A stretch of 64,000 nt of DNA from Streptomyces filipinensis (GTDB taxonomy: Bacteria > Actinomycetota > Actinomycetes > Streptomycetales > Streptomycetaceae). A program made the position numbers and the translations under genes. Shown piece after piece: positions 7,019-15,294 of the stretch. How positions within the stretch are numbered: position 1 is the first letter of the stretch; the number at the start of each line of letters is the position of its first letter. The stretch spans positions 1 to 64,000 of the forward strand of contig NZ_BMTD01000009.1 in NCBI RefSeq assembly GCF_014649495.1. The letters run 5' to 3'. The notes under the pieces were generated by a model. The model was not told the DNA's origin, did not search any database, and saw only the letters and a program-made list of their open reading frames with translations.

Positions 7019-8944
7019 ATGGGCGTTGACGGGTGGGACGGGTCACGCGATGACGACGCGGACGCGGAGGCCGCCGGGCTGACCCCGCCCCAGGTGCCCC
7101 GTCAGGGCGGGCGTCCGGCTTCCCCGGGCGGGCGGAGCGACACGAGCGTGCCCGCCCAGCGCGAGGGCAGTGTGCTGCCGCCGCCCCGGCAGTTGCCACC
7201 CGACGACGGCGACCTGATCGAGCGGATGCGCGCCGGTGACGACTCCGCCTACGAGGAGCTGTACCGGCGGCACGCGGACGCCGTACGGCGGTATGCCCGC
7301 ACCTGCTGCCGGGACGGGCACACCGCCGACGACCTCACCGCCGAGGTCTTCGCCCGGATGCTGCAGGCGGTGCGCGGAGGATCCGGGCCCCAGCACGCCG
7401 TTCGCGCCTATCTGCTGACCTCCGTGCGGCGTGTCGCCGCGCACTGGACCAGGTCGGCCCGGCGGGAGCAGCTCGTCGACGACTTCGCCGGCTTCGCCCA
7501 GCAGGCGAGCCGGGTCCCGGCGGTCTCCGACGGCACCGCGTCCGCGGGCTCCTTCGGGGCGGGTCTCGACCTGGGCGCCGACGTGCGCGCGATGCACGAG
7601 GCCGAGCAGTCCCTGGCCATGCGGGCGTTCCGCTCGCTGCCCGAGCGCTGGCAGGCCGTGCTGTGGCACACCGAGGTGGAGGACGAGTCCCCGAGCGAGG
7701 TCGCCGTGCTGTTCGGGCTGGACGCCAACGGCACCCGGGTCCTCGCCAGCCGCGCGCGCGAGGGGCTGAAGCAGGCCTATCTGCAGGCCCATGTCAGCGC
7801 CGCACTCGCCGGCGACGAGGAGTGCGCCCGCTATGCCGACCAGCTCGGCACCTACGCCCGCCGCAAGCTGCGCGTCCGCGCCGAGCGGGGTCTGCGCAAG
7901 CACCTGGAGGAATGCGCCAAGTGCCGGCTGGCGGCCGCGCAGATCGAGGAGGTCGCCGGCGGTATCCCCGGTGTCGTGCCGGTAGCGGTCATCGGCTGGT
8001 TCGGGACCGCCGGGTACGCCAAGGCGCTCGGGATCGTCGCCGGCAGCGCGGGGGCCGGGGCGGCCGGTGCCGCCGCGGCCTCCGGGTCGTCGGGTGGGGC
8101 GGGCGGCGCGGGCGGGGCCGGGGCCGGGGCCGCCGAGGGGCTCGGGGCGCCGGTGAAGGCGGGAATCGCGGCCGGTGTGGTCGCGGTGACCGCCGCCGCG
8201 GTGGCGCTCGCCCTGGTGAACGACAGCCACCCGCCGGCGGAGGAGGCGGCCAAGCCGTCGCCGTCCACACCGATCGTGCGGCCCGAGCCGCCGAAGCCCA
8301 CCCCGCCGAGGCCGAGGCGGAAGCCCACTCCCGAGCCGGTCGCTCTGGCCCCCGAACCGGCCCCGACGCCGCCACCCACGCCCCCACCCACGCCTAAGCC
8401 GGCTCCGCGCCCGACCCCCACTCCCACCCCGACGCCGAAGCCGACACCGACGCCGACACCGACGCCCGCCCCCAAGCCCCCTCCGAAGCCCACCCCGCCG
8501 CCGGCGACCACCGTCTACGAACTGAGCGAGCTCAACTACGACCTCACCGGCGACGGCACCCGCCCCGAGATCCTGCTCGGCCGAAGCAGCTGGGTGTGGC
8601 AGCGCTACGGCATGTGGGTGGACGGCACCCGGTACACGCGCGGGGTGACCGTGCACGGCGGGTCCTCCGTCACCGTCGCCCTCAACCGGCAGTGCACCGC
8701 CTACGACGCGCTGGCCGGCGTGGACGACCTGACACCCGGCCGCGGCAAGGTGTCCTTCTCCGTCTACACCGACGGGGTCCGGCAGTGGCGGTCCGGGACG
8801 GTCAGGGGCCACGACCGGGCCGTACCCGTCCATGTGGACCTGACCGGGCACAGGACCGTACGGCTCGTCGTGCGGGCCCGGGGCGGCCTCTTCGACCCGG
8901 TGGCGTTCGCGGACTGGGCGGAGTCCCGGTTCACCTGCCGGTAG
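7019..8944 (+). CDS. ECF sigma factor with fused zinc-finger anti-sigma, membrane and NPCBM-like parts
   Basis: A 641-residue composite protein. Sigma region 2 is at about 65-140 (DDSAYEELYRRHADAVRRYA, DLTAEVF) and region 4 at about 190-255 (RSLPERWQAVLWHTEVE, then SRAREGLKQAY). Next comes HLEECAKC with His295, Cys299 and Cys302 in the HxxxCxxC pattern of zinc-binding anti-sigma factors. Hydrophobic Gly/Ala segments (about 320-355 and 378-400) probably cross the membrane. A Pro/Thr-rich spacer (about 410-500) leads to a C-terminal domain of about 135 residues (LNYDLTGDG, TRGVTVHGGSSVTVAL, SVYTDGVRQWRSG) resembling NPCBM carbohydrate-binding modules. The architecture fits ECF group 52: a sigma factor held at the membrane with an external sensor. 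ATG 7019 is the chosen start, with GGGGG about 10 bases upstream. Confidence 0.85.
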   Translation: MGVDGWDGSRDDDADAEAAGLTPPQVPRQGGRPASPGGRSDTSVPAQREGSVLPPPRQLPPDDGDLIERMRAGDDSAYEELYRRHADAVRRYARTCCRDGHTADDLTAEVFARMLQAVRGGSGPQHAVRAYLLTSVRRVAAHWTRSARREQLVDDFAGFAQQASRVPAVSDGTASAGSFGAGLDLGADVRAMHEAEQSLAMRAFRSLPERWQAVLWHTEVEDESPSEVAVLFGLDANGTRVLASRAREGLKQAYLQAHVSAALAGDEECARYADQLGTYARRKLRVRAERGLRKHLEECAKCRLAAAQIEEVAGGIPGVVPVAVIGWFGTAGYAKALGIVAGSAGAGAAGAAAASGSSGGAGGAGGAGAGAAEGLGAPVKAGIAAGVVAVTAAAVALALVNDSHPPAEEAAKPSPSTPIVRPEPPKPTPPRPRRKPTPEPVALAPEPAPTPPPTPPPTPKPAPRPTPTPTPTPKPTPTPTPTPAPKPPPKPTPPPATTVYELSELNYDLTGDGTRPEILLGRSSWVWQRYGMWVDGTRYTRGVTVHGGSSVTVALNRQCTAYDALAGVDDLTPGRGKVSFSVYTDGVRQWRSGTVRGHDRAVPVHVDLTGHRTVRLVVRARGGLFDPVAFADWAESRFTCR

Positions 8945-8950
8945 CCGCCC

Positions 8951-11900
8951 TCACCCCTGCGTGACGGCTGCGCCCGGCGCGTCGAGGTCCCGCAGCACAC
9001 CGGCCACGTCGAGGGACGCGCCCCGGTCGCGCTCGGCCGCGTACCGCTCGGCGGGCAGGGCCGTGCGGGCTTCGGCCTGCACCCGGGCGGCCTCGCTGCG
9101 CTCCGGCTCGGGACGCCGGCCGTCGTCGCGCCAGTGGTCCGCCGCGGCGAACAGCCGGACCGCGCCGGCCAGATCACCGCACCGGGCCCGCAGCCCGGCC
9201 GCCGTGTCCACCAGCACCGCCGTGATCGCCTCGGAGCAGCGCTGGGCCACGGCGTCGCGCAGCGCCGCCGCGAGGATCGGCAGCCCGTGCCCGGGGCCCG
9301 ACTCGTCGGCGGCGAGGAGCGCCTCGACGGTGCGCAGGGCCGACACGAACTGCGGTGGCGGGTTGCCGCCGCGGGTCACCGCGCACGTCGCCTCGTACAG
9401 CTCGCGGGCCTGGTCGGTCCGGCCTTCGTGCAGGGCGATGTGAGCGCGCATCAGCAGCACGAAGGCGCGGGACTCCGGCACCGCGTAGCGGTCGGCGGCG
9501 GCTCCCGCCTCGTCCAGGGCCGCCAGCGCGGTCTCGGGGTCGCCGGAGCGGTAGGCGATCTCGGCCAGCCGCGCCATCAGGAACGGCGACTCGGCGTAGG
9601 CGCCCACCTCGTAGGCGAGGCGCAGCGCCTCCTCGTACTCGGCGCGTGCCTCGTCGAACAGGCCGCGCGCCATGGCCGCCTCGCCGGCCGCGCTGCACAC
9701 CTGGGCACGCATCCAGCGGTCCCCGACGCGCGGGCCGAGCTTCCGCAGCTCGGCCAGGTCCTCGTCCACACCCCGCAGGTTGCCGGGGGAGTCGACGGTC
9801 ACATGGGCGCGGTACATCAGGGAGACAGCGATCTCCCAGTCACCGCCGTACGCACGGCAGTTGGCGACGGCCGCGGCCATGTCCGGGCTGAGATCCACCG
9901 GGCCGCCCAGGTAGTAGGAGGTCAGCGGCCAGACGATGCCGGGGAGACGGGCGGCCTGCGGACCGCCGGGCTCGAAGGCGGCCCGGACGCGCGCGATGTA
10001 CTCCGGGGCCCGGGGGTCGGACGCGAGGTGCTCGGGACCCGACTCGGAGATCAGGAACAGGTCGAGCATCCGCAAGTCCATCCGCAGCTCCCGCAGCGGA
10101 TGGCCGCCCTCGCCGTCGGGGGCGGCGACGAGGTCGCCGATCGGATCGGCCGCCTCCACCAGGGCCATCAGCGCCTCCGGATCGTCGGCGGCATCCGCAG
10201 GAGCCCCGGAGGGACGGGAAGCCGCTCGGGTGTCCAGGGCCACGCCCAGGCGCAGGACCAGACGGACCCAGGAAGCCGCCTCCTGACGGTGGTTGCGCAG
10301 CCACCAGAACCAGCCGATGGCCAGGACGATCGCACCCGCCTCCGCCTCGTCGCCGGCGCGCACCGAGCGGTCCAGGGCCGCCCGGATGTTGTCCAGTTCG
10401 GTCTCCAGGCGGGAGATCCAGGGCAGCTGGTCCGCCGACCGCAGACGCGGCTCGGCCTCCTCGACCAGGGCCCGCACCCACGCGCGGTGCCGGCGCTCGG
10501 CCGTGGCGCGCAGGCCGGGGGACTCGGCCGCACGCTCGGTGGCGTACTCGTGGATGGTCTCCAGCATGCGGTAGCGCATGCCGCCCGTGGCGTCCGGAGC
10601 GGCGACGACGAGGGACTTGTCGACCAGGGCGCCGATCAGGTCGGCCGCCGGGCCGGTGCACACGGCCTCGGCCGCCGTGAGGTCCCAGCCGCCGGCGAAC
10701 ACCGACACCTCGCACAGTACCGCGCGCTCACGCTCGTCCAGCAGGTCCCAGGACCAGTCGACGACCGCGCGCAGGGTCTGCTGGCGGGGCAGGACCGTGC
10801 GGCTTCCGGAGGTGAGCAGGCGGAAGCGGTCGTCGAGCCGGTCGGCGATCTGCCGCGGGGTGAGCAGCCTGAGCCGGGCGGCGGCCAGCTCGATGGCGAG
10901 CGGCAGCCCGTCCAGACGGCGGCAGATCTCCGCCACGGCCCCGGCGTCGGCGAGCACCGCCTCGGCGTCGGGACGGACGGCCCCCGCGCGCTCGGCGAAC
11001 AGGCGGTGCGCCTGCTCCGGGACGAGGGGCTCGACCGGGCGCACCGACTCACCGGGGACGCCCAGGGGTTCACGGCTGGTCGCGAGGATCGTGAGCCCCG
11101 GGCAGTGGGTGAGGAGGGTCTCGGCGAGGGCGGCGGCCGCGCCGATGACGTGTTCGCAGTTGTCAAGGATCAGGAGTTGGCTGCGCGGGGCGCAGTACTC
11201 GATCAGCAGGGCGGCGGGGTCGGCCTGCGGGGTCGCCAGCTCGTTGGTCAGCAGCACGGTCTCGCGCAGACCGAGGGCGCTGACCACCGCGCCGGGCACC
11301 GCCTCCGGATGGTCGAGCGGGGCCAGCTCGACCAGCCATGCCTGGGGAAGCCCTGCGGCGGCCTCCTCGGCGAGGCGGGTCTTTCCGGAACCGCCCGGTC
11401 CGGTGAGCGTGACCAGGCGGGCCCTGTGCAGATCCGAACGAATGGCTTCGAGTTCGGGTTCCCGCCCGACGAAGGACGTCAGACGGGGGCGGAGGTTGCC
11501 GGTGCGCTCGGGGGGTTGGGAGGGGGGCGCTGCTCGCCGGGTCTCCGGCTGGGTCGGTGGTGCCTGCTGCTTGAGCAACGACGCGTGCAGGGCCTTGAGT
11601 TCCGAGCCCGGGTCGGCGCCGAGGGTGTCGGCGAGGGTGCGGCGAGCGGACTCGTACGCGGCGAGGGCGTCGGCGGGGCGGCCCGTGTCGCGCAGGGCGC
11701 GGATGAGGAGAGCGTGCAGGGGCTCGTCCAGCGGGTGGGCCGCGGTGAGTTCCGTCAGCTCCGGTACGACGTCCGAGGCGCGGCCGAGTTCGAGGGCGGC
11801 GGCGGCCCGGGTGCGGGCCGCCGCCAGGCGCAGGGCCTCCGGGCGGGTCGCGGCGGTACGGTCGGGCAGGTCGGCGAGGGCGGGGCCGTGCCAGAGGGCG

Positions 11901-12292
11901 AGGGCCTCGGTGAGCGTGCGGTGGGCGGTGGCCGGGTCGCCTGCGGTGAGGGCCTTGGTGCCGCTGTGGGTGAGGCGTTCGAAGACGTACAGGTCGATGT
12001 CGTCCTCGGTCGCTTCGAGGCGGTAGCCGCCGGGGGCGGAGGCGATGGTCTGCCTGCCGAGGGCCCGGCGGAGGCGGCCGACGAGGGCCTGGAGGGCGGC
12101 GGGGGCATCGCTCGGGCGGTCGTCCGGGTGGTCGCCGGCCCAGATCTCCTCGATGAGGGTTTCGGGGGTGGTGGTGCGGTTCGGGCGGAGGGCCAGGACG
12201 GTGAGCAGGGTGCGCAGGCGTTGGCCGCCGATGGGGATGGGGGTGCCCTGGTCGTCCGCTGCTTGGGTTACCCCCAGGATTCTGTACCGCAC
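8951..12292 (-). CDS. AfsR/SARP-type giant regulator (wHTH-BTAD-NB-ARC)
   Basis: A 1113-residue regulator. An OmpR-like winged helix (1-95, GGQRLRTLLTVLALRPNRTT) is followed by a bacterial transcriptional activator domain (about 98-245, ending ADPGSELKALHASLL). A STAND-type NTPase follows, with Walker A GPGGSGKT near residues 297-304 and Walker B LLILDNCEHV. The C-terminal half of about 500 residues is helical and TPR-like (for example FDEARAEYEEALRLAYEVGAYAESPF). Such proteins use ATP or GTP binding to gate DNA binding; AfsR of S. coelicolor is the model. It ends 6 bases after the convergent ECF gene. Target genes are unknown and no biosynthetic cluster adjoins it. Confidence 0.88.
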   Translation of the reverse strand: MRYRILGVTQAADDQGTPIPIGGQRLRTLLTVLALRPNRTTTPETLIEEIWAGDHPDDRPSDAPAALQALVGRLRRALGRQTIASAPGGYRLEATEDDIDLYVFERLTHSGTKALTAGDPATAHRTLTEALALWHGPALADLPDRTAATRPEALRLAAARTRAAAALELGRASDVVPELTELTAAHPLDEPLHALLIRALRDTGRPADALAAYESARRTLADTLGADPGSELKALHASLLKQQAPPTQPETRRAAPPSQPPERTGNLRPRLTSFVGREPELEAIRSDLHRARLVTLTGPGGSGKTRLAEEAAAGLPQAWLVELAPLDHPEAVPGAVVSALGLRETVLLTNELATPQADPAALLIEYCAPRSQLLILDNCEHVIGAAAALAETLLTHCPGLTILATSREPLGVPGESVRPVEPLVPEQAHRLFAERAGAVRPDAEAVLADAGAVAEICRRLDGLPLAIELAAARLRLLTPRQIADRLDDRFRLLTSGSRTVLPRQQTLRAVVDWSWDLLDERERAVLCEVSVFAGGWDLTAAEAVCTGPAADLIGALVDKSLVVAAPDATGGMRYRMLETIHEYATERAAESPGLRATAERRHRAWVRALVEEAEPRLRSADQLPWISRLETELDNIRAALDRSVRAGDEAEAGAIVLAIGWFWWLRNHRQEAASWVRLVLRLGVALDTRAASRPSGAPADAADDPEALMALVEAADPIGDLVAAPDGEGGHPLRELRMDLRMLDLFLISESGPEHLASDPRAPEYIARVRAAFEPGGPQAARLPGIVWPLTSYYLGGPVDLSPDMAAAVANCRAYGGDWEIAVSLMYRAHVTVDSPGNLRGVDEDLAELRKLGPRVGDRWMRAQVCSAAGEAAMARGLFDEARAEYEEALRLAYEVGAYAESPFLMARLAEIAYRSGDPETALAALDEAGAAADRYAVPESRAFVLLMRAHIALHEGRTDQARELYEATCAVTRGGNPPPQFVSALRTVEALLAADESGPGHGLPILAAALRDAVAQRCSEAITAVLVDTAAGLRARCGDLAGAVRLFAAADHWRDDGRRPEPERSEAARVQAEARTALPAERYAAERDRGASLDVAGVLRDLDAPGAAVTQG

Positions 12293-12413
12293 CCGGTCAT
12301 TGTCGCGGGGGCCGCGGGGCGGGGCGACGGGGTTTCACTCAACGCCGCCGAACCGCCGCCCGGTGCTGCGGCTGGGCAAGGGAGGCATCCTCAGCCTCTC
12401 AAACACCGCAGAC

Positions 12414-12549
12414 CAAACCCCCCAAGGGGCGCGGGGAACTGCGCGACCAGCCACCACGAACCCGCAGCGACCCACAAGGGGCCCCCACCCGCCCGCATCC
12501 CAGCGCCCAACCGCCGGAGGCCGGCGCTCAACCGCCGGAGGCCAGCGCT
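12414..12549. repeat. Streptomyces intergenic repeat with a 21-bp tandem duplication
   Basis: CCCCAAGGGGCGCGGGGAAC (from about 12418) followed by TGCGCGACCAGCCACCACG is a phrase I recognise as recurring between genes in many Streptomyces genomes. It is followed by two near-identical 21-base units, GCGCCCAACCGCCGGAGGCCG at 12503 and a copy at 12524 differing in two bases. The second unit overlaps the 3' end of the gene at 12528-14603 and supplies its stop codon. The biological role of these repeats is not known to me. Confidence 0.65.
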
Positions 12550-14603
12550 CCTCTTCTCGGCTGGATCCCGGAGGGAACCGCACGGGCGCGTGCCGGTGTC
12601 CCCGTCCAGCAGGTGCCCCGGCGGGAGAGGAGGCGGTGGAGCCAGAGTTCGAGGGAGACGAGGTCGGCGAGGCCGTCCAGCGGCAGGGGCTCGCCGGCGG
12701 CCCCCGCGCGGAGCGCCTTGCGGATGACGCGGGCCTCCACCAGGCCGGCGTCGGCCAGGAGAGGGGTCGAGAAGAGATCCAGGAGGGGCTCGGCCGCCAC
12801 GCGCAGGCCCGCGCGTGCGGCGGCTGCCGACGAGGCGTGGGAGGGGGCTCCCCAGCCGGGCGGCAGGTCGGTGACGCCGGCGCCCTCCAGGACCGTGCGG
12901 AGGATGGCGGCGCGGGCGCCGGGCTGGACGCGCAGGGCTTCCGGCAGGGCGCGGCAGGCGCGGACGACCTGGTTGTCGAGGAACGGCGCGTGCAGGCGCT
13001 GCGAGCGGATCTCCGCGGCCTGTTCCAGGACGCGCAGGTCGGCGGCGTGGCGGGCGAGAGCGGCACGCGCGCGATAGTCACCGGGACGCTGGACGCCGGT
13101 TGCCGAGCGGTCCGCCTCCGCCTGCAGCAGAACCGATACTTCTGCCAGGGCCTCCCCCGTGAGCCAGCGCGCGGCCGGCCCGGGTCTGGCCCAGGTCAGT
13201 CCGGCGAGGGACGCGCCGACCGCGCCCACGGGCTCGTCGAACCGGCGCCGCATGAGCCGCTCGGCCAGCACCTCCAGGCCGGCCCGGTAGGGCGTGCGGG
13301 CGAGCCGGCGGGCGGCGCCGTACACGCGCGCGGGGACCATCACCGAGCCGTCGGCCTTGGCGAGTGCTGCGACCGGGCGGACCAGATGGCGGCGTTTGCG
13401 GTCCATGAGGAGGTCGGCGAGGCGGGCGGGGTGGGCATCCAGGACCTGGCGGGCGCCGTGGCCGGTGAAGTGGTCGGCGCTGCCGGCGGCGAGCCGGGCG
13501 CGGTGCCGGGCGGCCATGACCAGCGAGGGCCCGGGTTCGTCGGTGAGGGGGCCGTCGAGGTCGGCGTACGGCAGGGTCTCCTCGGCGCCGGTGACCACCA
13601 CGTGGTGCAGCCGCGGGTTGGCGGCGAGGGCGCCGGCGCGTTCGAGTTCGGCCTCGCGGCCGGTCACGGCCAGGTCGTTGAAGGTGACGGCGAGGAGCCG
13701 TTCGCCCGCGCCGGTGCCGTGGCCGAGGAGCGTGCCGGGTCTGCCGGGCAGCCCGGCGGCCAGCAGGGCGAGGGTGCCGGAGGCGGGGCCCCCGGAGAGG
13801 TCGGCGCCGATACCCGGCACCGGCATCCCGCGCCGGGCCCGCCGCTCGGCCGGCCCCATGCCGGGCACCGGCCCGGGGTCGAGGTCGGGCACGTGCCGGG
13901 GTGCCGACAGCCGGGTGCGGACCGCCTCCACCAGGGCGTCGCGTACGGCGTCCACGGCGCGCTCGGGGTCGGCGGGGGCCGCGGCCACGGCGAGGGAGGC
14001 GACCGGCTCGTACCCGGCGATCTCACGCGCCCCGGCGCGCAGCACGAGTGCGTGCCCCGGCGGAACGCGCCGCACGCCCTCGTACGGGGTGGTGTCCCGC
14101 AGCGCGGCCGGTACGTCCGGGGCGGCGAGCAGGGCGGCCAGGTGGCCGAAGTCGAGGTTGGCCTCGATGAGGTCGGCGAGGGGCAGCGCGGCGGTGGCGT
14201 AGGCCGTGCCGCCGGCCCAGGGGGTGTGGAAGACCGGGCGGGCGCCGGCGAGGTCGCCGCAGACGGTGATGCGGCGGCCCACCTTGACGACGGCCGTGTA
14301 GCTGCCCGGCCAGCCGGTCAGATGGCGCAGTGCGCCCCCGCGCGCGGTGAACAACCCGCGTCTCAGCTCCTCGTCGGAGGCGCCGCAGATGCCGAGGACG
14401 GCGATGTGGTTGTCGGCGTCGGCCCGCACCATGCGCACCTCGTCCGGGCGCCAGTCGCCGACGGCCCACAGCGGATCCGGGTCGCCCCACAGGAGTTGGG
14501 AGCCGACCGGGTGCAGGGTCTCGCCGTCGTAACCGGTGGCGCCCGCGACACCGGTCACGGAGACGCCCGCGGCGGTGCTGCTCCAACCCACCAACCACCG
14601 CAT
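12528..14603 (-). CDS. asparagine-synthase/lasso-cyclase-like protein with altered catalytic motifs
   Basis: A 691-residue protein. The N-terminal half resembles a class II glutamine amidotransferase fold (LTGWPGSYTAVVKVGRRITV, DLAGARPVFHTPW) but begins MRWLVGW, so the catalytic Cys2 is absent. The C-terminal half resembles the ATP-pyrophosphatase domain of asparagine synthetases and lasso-peptide macrocyclases. Its pyrophosphate loop reads DLSGGPASGT (about 13775-13806), with Ala where the family has Asp (SGGxDS). Conserved-looking HAPFLDNQVVRACRALPEALR is typical of the family. Substrate and activity are unknown; it may be a non-canonical ligase or a non-enzymatic relative. The ATG at 14603 was chosen because upstream sequence is low-complexity. 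Its stop lies in an intergenic repeat. Confidence 0.75.
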   Translation of the reverse strand: MRWLVGWSSTAAGVSVTGVAGATGYDGETLHPVGSQLLWGDPDPLWAVGDWRPDEVRMVRADADNHIAVLGICGASDEELRRGLFTARGGALRHLTGWPGSYTAVVKVGRRITVCGDLAGARPVFHTPWAGGTAYATAALPLADLIEANLDFGHLAALLAAPDVPAALRDTTPYEGVRRVPPGHALVLRAGAREIAGYEPVASLAVAAAPADPERAVDAVRDALVEAVRTRLSAPRHVPDLDPGPVPGMGPAERRARRGMPVPGIGADLSGGPASGTLALLAAGLPGRPGTLLGHGTGAGERLLAVTFNDLAVTGREAELERAGALAANPRLHHVVVTGAEETLPYADLDGPLTDEPGPSLVMAARHRARLAAGSADHFTGHGARQVLDAHPARLADLLMDRKRRHLVRPVAALAKADGSVMVPARVYGAARRLARTPYRAGLEVLAERLMRRRFDEPVGAVGASLAGLTWARPGPAARWLTGEALAEVSVLLQAEADRSATGVQRPGDYRARAALARHAADLRVLEQAAEIRSQRLHAPFLDNQVVRACRALPEALRVQPGARAAILRTVLEGAGVTDLPPGWGAPSHASSAAAARAGLRVAAEPLLDLFSTPLLADAGLVEARVIRKALRAGAAGEPLPLDGLADLVSLELWLHRLLSRRGTCWTGTPARARAVPSGIQPRRGALASGG

Positions 14604-15294
14604 CGACGCCTCCACAGGCTGTGGACAACAGTGCACCGTACGAACCGGACCCCCATGCTGCCATGAAGGGGGCACTGTGGAGGGGCGGCGGCACCGGCTT
14701 CGGGCGAGGGAAGACCGAGGGGGCCGCGCAGGGAACACCGAGGTCGGACCCGGCGAGCACGACTCGAATGCGCCCCCTGTACGCTCCCCCAAAACGCCCT
14801 TCACGCCGTCAAGTTGCATGGTCGGAGCGGATGTCAACCGCGTCAAGCGGGGGCGATTTTCAGCCAAATACGCAGAGCGAAGCGGGATTTGAGCACGCTC
14901 CGTACAGGCCTGCGCAACGCGCTGCGGCGCGGACACGCGCACAGTCCGGGAGGCGGGCATCGCCTCCCGGACCGGTCCGCCACCCGCGGGGATGAAGGTG
15001 GCGGTGTCCCCCAGCCCACTGGATCCAGTACAGCGGGCCGACCCACGCAAGAGCCATGGAACCGCTCCCCCCGGTGGCCGGAGAAGAGCGCACGGACGGG
15101 CGCACGGCCACACGGGCGGGGGCACGGGGCGACAGGCCGTGCACGGTGCGTACAGGACCGCACTTCCGTACGGACCACAATCCCGCCATCCGGAACAATG
15201 CCCCTTAACGCTTGGGATGCGGCGAACTACGCTGGGTTTACGAATGCCGCGTGGTTATGCCAGCACGGCAGCCGTCTGTGTCGAGGGGTGGCGC
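14604..15294. other. 691-base intergenic region upstream of the orf1590-like gene
   Basis: No supportable gene. Frames on both strands are compositionally odd and lack ribosome binding sites. It holds the promoters of two divergent genes. One stretch of the orf1590 frame (from an ATG at about 15244) is open in phase with the gene, so a longer in-frame product from an earlier start is possible. No lasso-type precursor peptide was found beside the cyclase-like gene. Confidence 0.5.

Noticed and set aside
9134..12727. A plus-strand open frame of over 1100 codons across the SARP-like gene
   Set aside because: It mirrors the real minus-strand gene with BTAD and NB-ARC motifs. Its translation is Gly/Val/Gln-rich without domains, the usual artefact in high-GC DNA.
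14621..14995. Candidate lasso-type precursor beside the cyclase-like gene
   Set aside because: The frame is Arg/Pro-rich with no leader/core pattern or ribosome binding site, so it does not support a lasso cluster.
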